DNA of 64,000 bases from Rathayibacter sp. VKM Ac-2754 (GCF_009807095.1 NZ_WUCC01000005.1:124001-188000), one strand, 5' to 3'; positions 30,770-40,705 are shown, counted from the first letter of the stretch. Numbers and translations are program-made. The notes: generated by a model not told the origin, from the letters alone.

Positions 30770-32191
30770 TCAGCCGTCCCGCCAGAGCACCGCGGCGACC
30801 GCCCCCGCGACCGACGACAGCCCGAGCACGGCGGCGGCCACCACGAAGCCGGTCGGATCGCCGACGGCCCGCCCCGCGAGCGCCCCGCTGCCCGAGAAGG
30901 CGGTGACGACTCCGAACACCGCGGCGGTGCTCAGCATCAGCGAGCCGTTGTGCAGGACGGAGCGGAAGCCGTTGGCGACCGCTCGCCGGTCGGCCGCGAC
31001 GCCCTGCATCACCCGCCGGGTGAGCGCCGCCATCACGATCCCCTCCCCGAGGCCGACGGGGATCAGCGCCGGCACGATCCACGCGGGCTCCGCTCCGACG
31101 GCGAAGTCCACCGCCAGCCAGCCGAGCCCGACGGCGACGAGGACGCCTCCGCCGATGGTGAGCGCCCGCGCCGACACCCAGCGACCGGCCCAGCCGGCGC
31201 CGGGTGCTCCGATCATCATGGCCGCGCCCATCGGCACGGCCATCGCGCCGGCCTCGAGCGCACTCGCTCCGCGGATCGCCTGGAGGTACAGGGCGACGAG
31301 AACGACGACGGAGCCGAAAGCGAACGAGATGCACAGGCTCGCGAGGTACACCAGCGCCCGCGGCCCGACGATCACCGCGGGATCCAGCAGCGGCTCCCGC
31401 GCACCGCCGCGTGCCAGTCGCGACTGCGAGTACGCGAAGACGACCACGACGAGGAGCGCACCGCCGAGGAGGAGCCAGCTCGCCGGCGCGGTCGGCTCGG
31501 CCGAGAGCCGCTCCCCCGCGAGGAGCACGCCGCCGATCCCCGCGAGCGAGAGCAGGGCACCCGCGAGGTCGAAGCGGAATCGGCGGATCGGAGGCGCATG
31601 CACGTGCGCCAGGGCGCGCCAGCCGAAGCCGATCGCCACGGCGGCGAGGGGCAGGGTCGCCACGAAGACCGCTCGCCAGTCGAAGTGCTCGAGCAGCAGC
31701 CCGCCCAGGAGGGGGCCCGCCAGAGTCGACAGGCCGCCGATCGTGACGTTGAGGCCGAGTACGAGGGGGAGCTGCGCGAGCGGGATCACGTCGCTGAGGA
31801 CGGCGGTGGAGTTCGCGACCGCACTCGCGGCGGCGAGACCCTGCACCGCTCGCGCCGCGATCAGCACGCCGTCCGAGCTCGCGAGGCAGCACACGAGCGA
31901 CCCGACGAGGAACGCGATCACCCCGCCGAGGTAGAACCAGCGTCGACCGAGCAGGTCGGACAGCTTGGCGAAGACCAGGATCGCCGCCGAGTTGCCGAGC
32001 AGGAACGCGAGGATCATCCAGGCCGCCGAGTCGGCGCCGCCCGCGAGCGTCGCGCTCATCGAGGGGATGGCGACGCTCAGCGCTCCGGCGGAGCCGAAGA
32101 CCATGAAGCCCGAGACGGACGTCGTCGTCAGGACGGCCGCGCGCACCCCCGCGCTGGGCACGACCGGCGACTCGAGCACTGTCGCGCTCAT
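30770..32191 (-). CDS. MFS transporter, DHA2 (EmrB/QacA) type, copy 1
   Basis: A 473-residue proton-driven multidrug-type transporter with about fourteen membrane helices. MFS motif A is seen in LGRRWFYLGG (about 85-94) and the antiporter motif C region in AGPLLGGLLLEHFDWRAVF (about 158-176). Its ATG overlaps the stop of the next transporter upstream by 4 bp (ATGA). It is more divergent than the other two transporters of this island. The exported compound is unknown. Confidence 0.87.
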   Translation of the reverse strand: MSATVLESPVVPSAGVRAAVLTTTSVSGFMVFGSAGALSVAIPSMSATLAGGADSAAWMILAFLLGNSAAILVFAKLSDLLGRRWFYLGGVIAFLVGSLVCCLASSDGVLIAARAVQGLAAASAVANSTAVLSDVIPLAQLPLVLGLNVTIGGLSTLAGPLLGGLLLEHFDWRAVFVATLPLAAVAIGFGWRALAHVHAPPIRRFRFDLAGALLSLAGIGGVLLAGERLSAEPTAPASWLLLGGALLVVVVFAYSQSRLARGGAREPLLDPAVIVGPRALVYLASLCISFAFGSVVVLVALYLQAIRGASALEAGAMAVPMGAAMMIGAPGAGWAGRWVSARALTIGGGVLVAVGLGWLAVDFAVGAEPAWIVPALIPVGLGEGIVMAALTRRVMQGVAADRRAVANGFRSVLHNGSLMLSTAAVFGVVTAFSGSGALAGRAVGDPTGFVVAAAVLGLSSVAGAVAAVLWRDG

Positions 32192-33642
32192 GCCGCGGCC
32201 TCGTCCTCGCGGCGGTCGACACGCGGGACGACCGCGATCGACCCCGTCTGCGGCAGCGCGCTCCTCCTCCACGGTCCACCGCGCGCCAGTGCGCAGACGA
32301 GCGCGAGCAGCGCGCCGGCTGCCAGCACCAGCATGGCCAGGGTGAACCCCGCCTCCGCGGCCGGGCTCGCGTCGGGCTCGGCGTAGCTGTCGATCCCGGA
32401 GGCGGTGATCACGAGGAGCGAGACGCTCGTGCCCAGGGTCGCCGCGCTGTTGTAGAGCATCGACCGCACCGCGTTCGCCACGGTGCGCCGCGCCGGCTGC
32501 ACTCCGTGCATGATCGCGGCGGTGTTCGGCGTGGTGAAGACGCCGATCCCGACGCCGACGAGCACCAGCCACAGGCTCACGGTGAGCACGTCCGCCCCGC
32601 GGGAGAAGAAGGCGAGCCCGGCGAGCCCGAGCACCAGCAGCCCGCCGCCGACCGCCGCGAGCGTGCGCACGGTGAGCACCCCCGAGAGCCGGCCGGCCAG
32701 CGGCGTCGCCAGGACCATCGCGAGGGCCATCACCATGATCACGACCCCGGCTTCGGCGGCGGACCGACCGCCGACGATCTGCTGGTGGAGGACGACCAGC
32801 AGGGTCACGCCGGCCCGCGCGAAGGAGTTGAAGAACGCGGCCCCGTAGGCCAGGGCCCTCTTGCGATCGTTCACCAGGGCGACGTCGACCAGCGGATGCC
32901 GGACGCGCCGCTCCACCAGGACGAAGAGCGTGATCAGCACGGCTCCGAGGGCCAGGCACGCCCAGACCCAGGGGTCGCCGGGCCCCGAGGCGGACACGCG
33001 GTTCACCCCGTACAGCACGGCGGCCAGGCCCGCCGCCGACAGGACCGCTCCCGCGTAGTCGAAGCGCTCACCGGCCGCGCCCGACCGGGTCGACGGTAGG
33101 AAGCGGATGCCGAGAGCGAGCGCGGCGACTCCGAAGGGCACGTTCACGAGGAACACCGACTGCCAGCCGAAGGTCGAGACCAGCACGCCTCCGACCGCGG
33201 GGCCGATCGTGTTCGCGACCGCCGCGGCCGTGAGGTTGAGGCTGAGACCGTAGGCCAGCCGCTTCGCAGGGAAGGCGTCGGCCACCAGGGCGGAGGTGTT
33301 CGCGACGATCGTCGCAGCGGAGACACCCTGCAGTGCGCGCACGGCGATGAAGGTGCCGGCGTCGGGAGCGATCACGGCGAGCCCGCTCAGCACCATGAAG
33401 GCGGCCATGCCCCACAGATAGATGCGCTTGCGGCCGATCATGTCCGAGATCCGCCCGAAGACGAGGATCGACGCCGTGTTGGCCAGCAGGAACGCGAGCA
33501 GGAACCAGTCGGCGAGGGCGGCCGGCGCTCCGAAGTCGTCCGAGAGCGCCGGCAGCGCCACGGTGACAGAGGTGGCGTTGATCAGGATGAGCATCAGTCC
33601 GAGGCTGGTGACCGCCAGGACCGAGTAGGCCGAGCGCATCAT
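32188..33642 (-). CDS. MFS transporter, DHA2 (EmrB/QacA) type, copy 2
   Basis: A 484-residue fourteen-helix transporter. Motif A is IGRKRIYLWGMAAF (about 69-82) and motif C is IGPAVGGVLVSTFGWQSVFL (about 146-165). LVVLHQQIVGG and GVNRVSASG are shared with the transporter at 37502, so the two are paralogues. Start ATG at 33642 (or the adjacent ATG at 33639). It heads a three-gene unit with the second transporter and the FAH-family enzyme, separated from the ABC importer by a hairpin at 33724. Confidence 0.87.
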   Translation of the reverse strand: MMRSAYSVLAVTSLGLMLILINATSVTVALPALSDDFGAPAALADWFLLAFLLANTASILVFGRISDMIGRKRIYLWGMAAFMVLSGLAVIAPDAGTFIAVRALQGVSAATIVANTSALVADAFPAKRLAYGLSLNLTAAAVANTIGPAVGGVLVSTFGWQSVFLVNVPFGVAALALGIRFLPSTRSGAAGERFDYAGAVLSAAGLAAVLYGVNRVSASGPGDPWVWACLALGAVLITLFVLVERRVRHPLVDVALVNDRKRALAYGAAFFNSFARAGVTLLVVLHQQIVGGRSAAEAGVVIMVMALAMVLATPLAGRLSGVLTVRTLAAVGGGLLVLGLAGLAFFSRGADVLTVSLWLVLVGVGIGVFTTPNTAAIMHGVQPARRTVANAVRSMLYNSAATLGTSVSLLVITASGIDSYAEPDASPAAEAGFTLAMLVLAAGALLALVCALARGGPWRRSALPQTGSIAVVPRVDRREDEAAA

Positions 33643-33723
33643 CGCCGGCTCGACCGCACGTGGTGAGGACGTGGTGGTTCAACTCCTTCAGCGGAACGGG
33701 GGTGGAGACGGCGCGGAGGAGAG

Positions 33724-33752
33724 GAGGGGACCGGTGCACGGCCGGTCCCCTC
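33724..33752 (-). terminator. Terminator-like hairpin after the substrate-binding protein gene
   Basis: GAGGGGACCGG (33724-33734) and CCGGTCCCCTC (33742-33752) form a perfect 11-bp stem with a 7-base loop, 3 bases past the SBP stop codon. It probably ends the long minus-strand transcript that starts at 42007 and separates it from the exporter unit. Confidence 0.75.
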
Positions 33753-33755
33753 TGC

Positions 33756-35489
33756 TCACTCGGTCGCCGAGATGTTCCCGAAGTCGATCGCGTTCTCGGA
33801 GCGGTAGGCGAAGCCCGTCACGCTGGTGCGGAAGACCTGCGAGGGCTGGATCGAGCAGACGAAGATCTCGGGCGCCGACTCGATGAGCACCGTCTGCGCC
33901 TGGATCCAGAGCTCGCCCGCCTCCTCGCTCAACGGGTCCGGCAGTGCCTGCGCGGCGTCGACGTGGGTCCAGAAGGTCGCAGCCGACGCGTCCTCCCAGC
34001 GCGACGGGTTCGAGGCGTCGTTGTCGGGCTTGAAGAAGATGGTGCAGGAGTAGGTGGGCGTCTGGACCTGGCAGCGGTTGCGGTAGATGATCGCCTGACC
34101 CGTCGCCTGCGCCCTCGTGGTCCCGAAGTCGGCAGCGGGCATCTGGTTGATCTCGATGTCGAAGCCGGCGTCCTTCGCGTAGGACTGGATCAGCACGCTG
34201 GCGTCGATGAGGTCGGTCGTCGCAGTCGAGACCGACAGCGTGTACGCGACCCGGTCGACTCCCGCCTCCTCCAGCAGCGCGAGCGCCTTCTCGGGGTCGT
34301 ACTCGTAGGTGGGCAGCGAGTCGACCGAGTAGTTCTTCGTGGACGGGTTGATGTTGCCGATCGTCGTCGTCGCCCGGCCCGAGTAGATCTGCTCCATGAT
34401 CTCCGCGTACGGGACCGCGTAGGCCATCGCCTGGCGGACGCGCTCGTCATCGAAGGGGGCCTTGTTCGTCACAAGGGTGAGGTCGACGTACTCGATCGGG
34501 TTCTCGGCCGACGGCACGACGACTCCCTGGGCGTTCGCCAGGCGGCTCTGATCGGTCGGGCGGCAGCCCTCCGCCATGTCGACGTCGCCCGTCGACACGA
34601 GGGTCGCCCGCGTCCCCGCATCGCCGACGACCCGGAGGGTCACCTTGGCGATCGAGGGCTCGCCGTAGGCGTAGCCGCTGTTCGCGGTGAGGACCATCTC
34701 CTGATCGGGGGTCTGCGACGTGACGTGATAGGGCCCGTGACCCCAGCCTCCGTTGGTCTTCGCCCAGGTGACCGCGTAGGGGTCCTCGGCCGTCGTGTTC
34801 GCGAGGAGGGCGACGGAGTCGTAGATGTGGCCCTGCAGGTTCGCCAGCAGGCCCAGGAAGGTCAGACCGAACCCTGCGCTGGTGAGGGTGAAGGTCACCG
34901 TCGCGTCGTCGACCTTCGCGAGCGCCTCCGGCCCTGCGAAGCCGGCCAGCCAGACGCTCTTGGAGTACGTCCCGACGTTCCACTTGCGCTCGAAGGAGTA
35001 GAGCACGTCATCGGCCGTCAGCGGGTTGCCCAGGGGCGACACCACGTCGGGACGCAACCGGAAGGTGTAGACCAGCCCGTCGTCCGAGACCTCGTACGAC
35101 TCCGCGAGGTAGCCGACGTACTCGTTGAAGTCCTGCACGACGGTGCCCTCCGTCTCGCCGTCGATGTAGGGGTTCCGGACGAGACCGGCCTGGAGGTTCG
35201 CGTTCATCTCGAACGACTCCAGCGTCAGACCGCCTCCGCCGACCACTCCGTCGAGGGTCGGGGCGAGCGCGGGGACCGCGACGACGAGCTCGGTCTTCGA
35301 GGCGCCCGACGCCTGCGGCGCCGCAGTCGACGAGCCCGTGCAGGCGGCGAGAGCGAGGGCGGCCAGACCGGAGACGCCTCCGGCGAGCACGGCGCGACGA
35401 CCGATGGCAGCAGAGAGGATGCCGGCGCCGCGTGCGGAGAAGGAGGTGCTGGAGGGCGGGGCGAGGCGGGAGTTCGGGGTGGGATTCAC
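33756..35489 (-). CDS. Peptide/opine-type ABC substrate-binding lipoprotein (SBP_bac_5)
   Basis: A 577-residue family 5 solute-binding protein. The long N-terminus ends in a twin-arginine-like signal (IGRRAVLAGG) and lipobox LALAAC, with the anchored Cys at 50, so it may be a Tat-dependent lipoprotein. Family segments include VYTFRLRPDVVSPLGNPLTA and MAYAVPYAEIMEQIYSGRA. The GTG at 35489 has AGAGGAA upstream. It ends the importer operon with two permeases and two ATPases. Relatives carry dipeptides, opines, nickel or heterocyclic compounds; the ligand here is unknown. Confidence 0.92.
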   Translation of the reverse strand: MNPTPNSRLAPPSSTSFSARGAGILSAAIGRRAVLAGGVSGLAALALAACTGSSTAAPQASGASKTELVVAVPALAPTLDGVVGGGGLTLESFEMNANLQAGLVRNPYIDGETEGTVVQDFNEYVGYLAESYEVSDDGLVYTFRLRPDVVSPLGNPLTADDVLYSFERKWNVGTYSKSVWLAGFAGPEALAKVDDATVTFTLTSAGFGLTFLGLLANLQGHIYDSVALLANTTAEDPYAVTWAKTNGGWGHGPYHVTSQTPDQEMVLTANSGYAYGEPSIAKVTLRVVGDAGTRATLVSTGDVDMAEGCRPTDQSRLANAQGVVVPSAENPIEYVDLTLVTNKAPFDDERVRQAMAYAVPYAEIMEQIYSGRATTTIGNINPSTKNYSVDSLPTYEYDPEKALALLEEAGVDRVAYTLSVSTATTDLIDASVLIQSYAKDAGFDIEINQMPAADFGTTRAQATGQAIIYRNRCQVQTPTYSCTIFFKPDNDASNPSRWEDASAATFWTHVDAAQALPDPLSEEAGELWIQAQTVLIESAPEIFVCSIQPSQVFRTSVTGFAYRSENAIDFGNISATE

Positions 35490-35572
35490 GGTGATTCCTC
35501 TGATTCGGGCACAGCTGGACGAGGGTCCGACGGCGTCGGACCCCGAGTGCAGGGGGACAGTGGTGCGGGCAG

Positions 35573-36457
35573 TCAGCGAGCTGCGGCGGGGCCCCGGGTC
35601 AGCCGGGTCAGTGCTCCGGTCACGCCCGAGGCCGAGGCCACGGCGATGCAGAGCGCGAGAGCGGGGAACAGGGTGGTCCACCAGCCGCCGAGCATGACGT
35701 CCGAGACTCCGCTCGAGATCATCACTCCCCACTCCGGTGTCGGCGGATTGAGACCCACGCCGAGGAAGCCGAGTGACGCCGAGACGATGATCGAGATGCC
35801 GAAGATGGTCGAGCTGTTCTCGATCGCGGGGCGGGCCGAGTTCGGCAGCACGTGCCGGAGCATGATCCGCCACGGCCGCAGCCCTGCCATCACGGCGGCG
35901 TCCACGTAGGCGTCGCTGCGCACCTTCAGCACCTCCGCCCGGGTGAGCCGCACCTGGTTCGGGAGCAGGATCAGCGAGAGCGCGATGCTGAGGCTGAGGA
36001 CCGATGGGCCGAACAGGCCGACCACGACGACGCCGACGATCAGCGGAGGGACAGCGTCTGTCAGGTCGATGAAGCGATTGACCCCGCGGCCGGCGACCCC
36101 CATCACTCCTGTCGTCGCCTCGTTCATCCCGACGATCAGACCGATGACCAGACCGAGGACCGTGGCGAAGATCGTGACCAGGAACGCCATCAGCAGATTG
36201 ATCTGCGTGGCCGCGATCGTCCGCGAGAAGACGTCCATGCCGGTCGCGTCCGTGCCGAAGAGGTGGGTCGCGTCCGGCGCGAGGTTCGACGGGCCCGCCA
36301 CCCGCTCGGGGTCGAACGGCACGATGACCCGGGCGAAGAGCGTGATGAGCACCAGGATCCCGAACGGGACGGCGCCGATCCAGACGGGTGCGCGCCTCCG
36401 AGTGACCTCGGAGCGGAGGCGCGGCTGCGGGAGCCGCAGGCGGGTGAGGGTGGTCAT
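35573..36457 (-). CDS. DppC-type ABC permease
   Basis: A 294-residue permease with six membrane helices and the N-terminal OppC/DppC extension (LFARVIVPFDPERVAGPSNL, then HLFGTDATGMDVFSR at about 68-82). The EAA loop is DAAVMAGLRPWRIMLRHVLP (about 186-205). It follows the DppB-type permease by 4 bp and precedes the substrate-binding protein, so it is part of one importer. Confidence 0.92.
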   Translation of the reverse strand: MTTLTRLRLPQPRLRSEVTRRRAPVWIGAVPFGILVLITLFARVIVPFDPERVAGPSNLAPDATHLFGTDATGMDVFSRTIAATQINLLMAFLVTIFATVLGLVIGLIVGMNEATTGVMGVAGRGVNRFIDLTDAVPPLIVGVVVVGLFGPSVLSLSIALSLILLPNQVRLTRAEVLKVRSDAYVDAAVMAGLRPWRIMLRHVLPNSARPAIENSSTIFGISIIVSASLGFLGVGLNPPTPEWGVMISSGVSDVMLGGWWTTLFPALALCIAVASASGVTGALTRLTRGPAAAR

Positions 36458-36461
36458 GGTG

Positions 36462-37505
36462 TCATCCGTCCACTCGTGCGCCGGGTCGCCGGCGCGGATC
36501 GAGGAGCATGTTGGCGATGTCGACGAGGAAGAAGACGACCAGGCACAGGGCGGCGATCACGACCAGGAAGCCCTGCAGGCCGAGGAAGTCGAGAGTCTCG
36601 ACGGAGGTGATCGCGAACGTGCCGACTCCGCCGAATCCGAAGAGCTGCTCGATCACGACGACACCGCCGATGAGACCGCCGAACATCGCCCCCAGCATCA
36701 CGACGGAGGAGGCGCTCGCGCGTCGCAGGATGCTGCGGTAGATGGAGGAGCGCGTCGCCCCGGAGGCGATCTTGAACAGCGTCGACGGGGCCGACACCTG
36801 CTCCTCGACTCCCAGATTCAGCTGCTTCCACAGGCTGGGCGTGTGCACCAGGACGATCACGGCCAACGGCAGCGCGTAGTGGGCCCAGAGCGACGCGAAG
36901 CCGACCCAGTCGCCGCTGATCACCGTGTCGATCAGAGGGAAGCCGGTGACGACGGGCAGCGTGGCTCCTGGATCGACCCGGCCGATGGGCGCCGGGACGA
37001 TGCGCAGGAATGTGTAGAAGAGCACGAGGCCGAGGATGGCGACCGCGAAGTCCGGCACCGATCCCGCCAGACGTCCGTAGAAGCGCAGCGCCGCGTGCAG
37101 CTGCCGGTTGCTCGTCAGCATCGTCACGAGCGCGAGCGTGAGCGCCAGAGCGACGGCACCGAGCAGCCCCAGGGCGACGAGCTCGATCGTCGACGGGAGC
37201 CGCGTCATGATCTCTGTCCAGACCGGGCGTCCCGTGATGGGCGAGGTCCCGAGGTCGAGGCCCAGGAGCTGCCGCCAGAACGCGACGAGCTGGTCCCAGA
37301 GCGACCCGCCGAGACCCATCGACTCGGCGGCCGCGTCGTAGTCCTCGGTGGTGAAGCCGGCACTCGTGTCCATCCGCGCGAGCACGGGGTCGCCGGGCAC
37401 GAGCCGGACGAGGAAGAACGCGACGGTCGCGAAGACCGCGATGTGGAGCGGGAGCACCAGGGCGCGGGTGATCCACCAGCGGTTGCGGTTCAGGAACGTG
37501 GTCAC
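36462..37505 (-). CDS. DppB-type ABC permease
   Basis: A 347-residue permease of the DppB/OppB class. FLVRLVPGDPVLARM (about 31-45) is the typical first-loop motif, and the cytoplasmic coupling loop is in ASGATRSSIYRSILRRASAS (about 242-261). The start is GTG at 37505, overlapping the stop of the upstream exporter gene (GTGA). It forms the permease pair with the DppC-type gene that follows after 4 bp. Confidence 0.92.
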   Translation of the reverse strand: MTTFLNRNRWWITRALVLPLHIAVFATVAFFLVRLVPGDPVLARMDTSAGFTTEDYDAAAESMGLGGSLWDQLVAFWRQLLGLDLGTSPITGRPVWTEIMTRLPSTIELVALGLLGAVALALTLALVTMLTSNRQLHAALRFYGRLAGSVPDFAVAILGLVLFYTFLRIVPAPIGRVDPGATLPVVTGFPLIDTVISGDWVGFASLWAHYALPLAVIVLVHTPSLWKQLNLGVEEQVSAPSTLFKIASGATRSSIYRSILRRASASSVVMLGAMFGGLIGGVVVIEQLFGFGGVGTFAITSVETLDFLGLQGFLVVIAALCLVVFFLVDIANMLLDPRRRPGARVDG

Positions 37506-38989
37506 AGGCCTTCTCCTCTCAGAGCGGGTGTCGGGGTGGTCTCCCGCTGGACAGCGGTGGTCGGAGGGCCGACGGGCCGGGCAAGAGCGAGCCAGGACCC
37601 TCCGCGGGAGATCGACGCGACGGTCGCGGCGATCCCGAACGCGGCGAGGAGCAGCCCGGCGGCGACGAAGGCCGAAGCGACGGCCGCCCGATTCGAGACG
37701 ACTGTGTCGTAGCCGTCGATGCCCACCGCGGCGAGGCCGGCGGTGACGAGCACCAGCGCGACGGCGGTGCCCGTCGTCTGAGCCCCGTTGAAGAGGAGGG
37801 AGCGCACGCCGTTCGCGATGCCCCGCCGCGACACGGGCAGCCCTGTCATGATCGCGGCGGTGTTGGGGGCGGTGAAGACGCCGTTGCCGGCACCCACCAG
37901 CAGCAGGCCGGCGATCAGCAGGCCGCTCGATGCCTGGCCGAACGAGGCGGCGGTGAGCCCGTAGCCGACCGCCGAGAGCGCGCAGCCGGTCGAGGACACG
38001 GTCCGCGACGAGAACCTCCTGGCCAGGACACCGGCCATCGGCGACGTGACCACGAGAGCCGCCGCGGTCACGGCCGCGATCAGACCGGCCTGCACGCTCG
38101 AGACTCCGAGCACGAGCTGCTGGTGCAGCACGACCAGCACGAGGACGGCGGACTGCGGGAACGCCATCAGGAAGGCGCTCGTCAGCGCGAGCGCTCTGGC
38201 CCGCTCGATCAGGATCGACGTGTCGATCAGGGCGACCGTCGTGCGCCGCTCCACCACCGCGAAGATCATCCCGAGGACCAGCGCGAGGGCGAAGAGGGTC
38301 AGCACGCGCGGGTCGTCGAGGCCCCAGACCGACACCCGGTTCACGCCGAGCAGGAGCGCCGCGAGGGCCGCCGCGACGAGGACGGCGCCCACGACGTCGA
38401 AGCGATCGCCGGCGGAGCGCGACCGGTGGTCCTTCGGGAGGATGAGCATCCCGAGGATCAGGGCGAGGACACCGAACGGCACGTTCACCAGGAACAGCGA
38501 GCGCCAGCCCATCGATTCGAGGAGCACGCCACCCAGGACGGGTCCCACGATCGAGGCGGCGGAGGCGGCCATGATGTTGATGCTCAAGCCGAGAGTCAGC
38601 ATCGTGGGCGGGAACGTGTCCGAGATGATCGCGTTCGCGTTCGGGATGATCGACGCCGCGGCCACCCCCTGCAGAGCGCGCAGGACGATCAGGGTGATCG
38701 GATCGACGACGACGGAGGCGATCAGGCTGGCCGCGATCATCAGGACGAGTCCCGCGAGGTAGAGCCGACGCCGGCCGACCATGTCCGACAGCCGCGAGAA
38801 GACGAGCACGGTCATCGACAGCGCGAGCATGTACGCCAGCAGGAACCAGTCGGCGGTCGCCGCGGTCACGCCCAGGTCGCCCGAGATCGCCGGCAGCGCG
38901 ACGTTGATCGACGTCGCGTTGACGAACATCAGCATGCTTCCGAGCGTGGTGACGACGAGGACCGCCCACGGAGAGCGCAGTGCCGCCAT
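37502..38989 (-). CDS. MFS transporter, DHA2 type, copy 3 (inside the ABC operon)
   Basis: A 495-residue fourteen-helix transporter. Motif A is VGRRRLYLAGLVLM (about 70-83) and motif C is VGPVLGGVLLESMGWRSLFL (about 147-166). LVVLHQQLVLG and GVNRVSVWG mark it as a paralogue of the transporter at 32188. It sits between the ATPase and permease genes of the ABC importer, with overlaps on both sides (1 bp and 4 bp), so import and export are expressed together. Confidence 0.88.
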   Translation of the reverse strand: MAALRSPWAVLVVTTLGSMLMFVNATSINVALPAISGDLGVTAATADWFLLAYMLALSMTVLVFSRLSDMVGRRRLYLAGLVLMIAASLIASVVVDPITLIVLRALQGVAAASIIPNANAIISDTFPPTMLTLGLSINIMAASAASIVGPVLGGVLLESMGWRSLFLVNVPFGVLALILGMLILPKDHRSRSAGDRFDVVGAVLVAAALAALLLGVNRVSVWGLDDPRVLTLFALALVLGMIFAVVERRTTVALIDTSILIERARALALTSAFLMAFPQSAVLVLVVLHQQLVLGVSSVQAGLIAAVTAAALVVTSPMAGVLARRFSSRTVSSTGCALSAVGYGLTAASFGQASSGLLIAGLLLVGAGNGVFTAPNTAAIMTGLPVSRRGIANGVRSLLFNGAQTTGTAVALVLVTAGLAAVGIDGYDTVVSNRAAVASAFVAAGLLLAAFGIAATVASISRGGSWLALARPVGPPTTAVQRETTPTPALRGEGL

Positions 38990-39822
38990 CAGGCCGTCAA
39001 CTCCGCCTGGATGGGTTCGACCGGAACGAGGTGACGTGGAGCGCGGGTGTACGCGTCGAGGAGGGAGACCGTGTAGGGATGCGCGGGGCTGTCGAGCACC
39101 TGATCGGTCGGGCCGTGCTCGACGACCGCTCCGTCGCGCATGACGAGGAGCGAGTCGGCGACGAAGGCGGTGGCGGGCAGGCCGTGCGACACGAAGCCGA
39201 GCCCGACCTGATAGGTCTCGCAGTAGTCGCGGATCATGTTCAGCACGGCGCCCTGGACCGAGACGTCCAGGGCCGAGACGACCTCGTCGCACAGGAGCAC
39301 CCGCGGGCGCACGACCAGGGACCGCGCGAGCGAGAACCGCTGGCGCTGACCGCCCGAGAGCTGGCTCGGATAGCGCCCGAGATGCGCCGGGTCGAGACGG
39401 AGCAGCTCGAGCACCTCGAGGATCTCGGACTCCGCGGCGTCGCCTGTGACGCCGCGGAGGACTCGGAGCGGGGTCGCCACCGCATCGCGGAGGGTGCGCC
39501 GCGGATCGAACGACGAGAACGTGTCCTGAGCGACGTACTGGACGCTCCTGCGCAGTTCGAGTGTCCCGGCCGCCGTCCGCTGCAGCAGCTGCAGCGACCG
39601 GCCGTTCAGGGTCACGTCGCCGGCGGTCGGCTTCTCGAGGCCGACGAGCAGGCGCGACAGCGTGGACTTCCCGGACCCCGACTCGCCGACGATCCCGAGC
39701 GAGGTCCGCGAGTTGATCTCGAGATCGACGGGCTTCACCGCGACGTGCCGGCTCGCTCCCCGTCCGAAGCTCTTGGTGACTCCCTCCGCCCGCAGCGAGA
39801 CGAGCTCACGGACCGCGTTCAC
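38989..39822 (-). CDS. DppF-type ABC ATPase
   Basis: A 277-residue ATP-binding subunit. It has Walker A GESGSGKST (about 45-53), signature LSGGQRQR (about 151-158), Walker B VLLCDEVVSALD (about 172-183), and a C-terminal HPYTVSLLDAYTR segment typical of oligopeptide ATPases. It overlaps the second ATPase gene by 4 bp. The switch-region Glu of Walker B is retained. Confidence 0.92.
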   Translation of the reverse strand: MNAVRELVSLRAEGVTKSFGRGASRHVAVKPVDLEINSRTSLGIVGESGSGKSTLSRLLVGLEKPTAGDVTLNGRSLQLLQRTAAGTLELRRSVQYVAQDTFSSFDPRRTLRDAVATPLRVLRGVTGDAAESEILEVLELLRLDPAHLGRYPSQLSGGQRQRFSLARSLVVRPRVLLCDEVVSALDVSVQGAVLNMIRDYCETYQVGLGFVSHGLPATAFVADSLLVMRDGAVVEHGPTDQVLDSPAHPYTVSLLDAYTRAPRHLVPVEPIQAELTA

Positions 39823-40685
39823 GCCGACACTGCTTCGTCGAGGTCGATCCGGCCCTGGTCGGCGAGGGTGGGCAGGCGGTGCATGCGCGCCGTCTGGAGG
39901 GTGGGCACGCAGGCCGTCAGCGCGCGGGTGTAGGGGTGGGTCGCGTCCTCCTCGATGCGGTCGGCCCGGCAGATGTCGACGATCCGCCCGTGGTACATCA
40001 CGATCACCCGGTCCACGTACATCCGGCAGAGCTCGATGTCGTGGCTGACGATCAGGAGGCTCGCACCGGTCCGCTGCGTCATGTCGGCGAGCAGGTCCAT
40101 CACGTCGCGGCTGACGGAGGCGTCGAGCGCCGACGTCGGCTCGTCCGCTATCAGCAGCCGCGGCTCACTGCAGATCGCCAGCGCGATCATCACCCGCTGG
40201 CGCATGCCTCCGGAGAGTTCGTAGGGGCGCAGCTTCAGGATGCGCTCGGTGTCCGAGAGGCCGACGCGACGCAGCCACTCGGCGGCGCGCTCTCTCGCGG
40301 CCCGTCGGCCGAGCCGGCCGACGCCGCGGAGCACGTCCGTGAACTGGCTGCCTACCGTGGCGACCGGGTCGAGCGAGGTCATCGCGTCCTGGAACACCAT
40401 CGACATCCCCGGCGTCCGGTGGGGCACGGTGCGCAGGGCTCCGCGGACCACGTCCTCGCCGTCGAAGCGGAAGGTCCCGAACCGGCGCTGGACCGACGCA
40501 TCGGTCAGCAGGCCGGCGACGGCCAGGGCCAGGGTCGTCTTGCCCGAGCCGGACTCGCCCACGATGGCGACGTGCTCGCCGCGCTCGAGGGTGAACGCCG
40601 CGTCGTGCACGGCGATGTGCCGGTCGGCGCCGCTGCCGTAGCTGACCTCGGCGTCCGTGATCGTGAGAAGGGGATCGGTGCTCAC
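39819..40685 (-). CDS. DppD-type ABC ATPase
   Basis: A 288-residue ATPase from GTG at 40685 (GAGGAC upstream); an ATG at 40700 would add five residues. It has Walker A GESGSGKTT, signature ELSGGMRQRV, Walker B LLIADEPTSALD, and the C-terminal THPYTRALTACVPTLQ segment of DppD/OppD proteins. It follows the monooxygenase at 40706 by about 20 bp and is paired with the DppF-type subunit to energise the importer. Confidence 0.92.
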   Translation of the reverse strand: MSTDPLLTITDAEVSYGSGADRHIAVHDAAFTLERGEHVAIVGESGSGKTTLALAVAGLLTDASVQRRFGTFRFDGEDVVRGALRTVPHRTPGMSMVFQDAMTSLDPVATVGSQFTDVLRGVGRLGRRAARERAAEWLRRVGLSDTERILKLRPYELSGGMRQRVMIALAICSEPRLLIADEPTSALDASVSRDVMDLLADMTQRTGASLLIVSHDIELCRMYVDRVIVMYHGRIVDICRADRIEEDATHPYTRALTACVPTLQTARMHRLPTLADQGRIDLDEAVSA

Positions 40686-40705
40686 AAGCTGTCCTCGCAT
40701 CGTCT

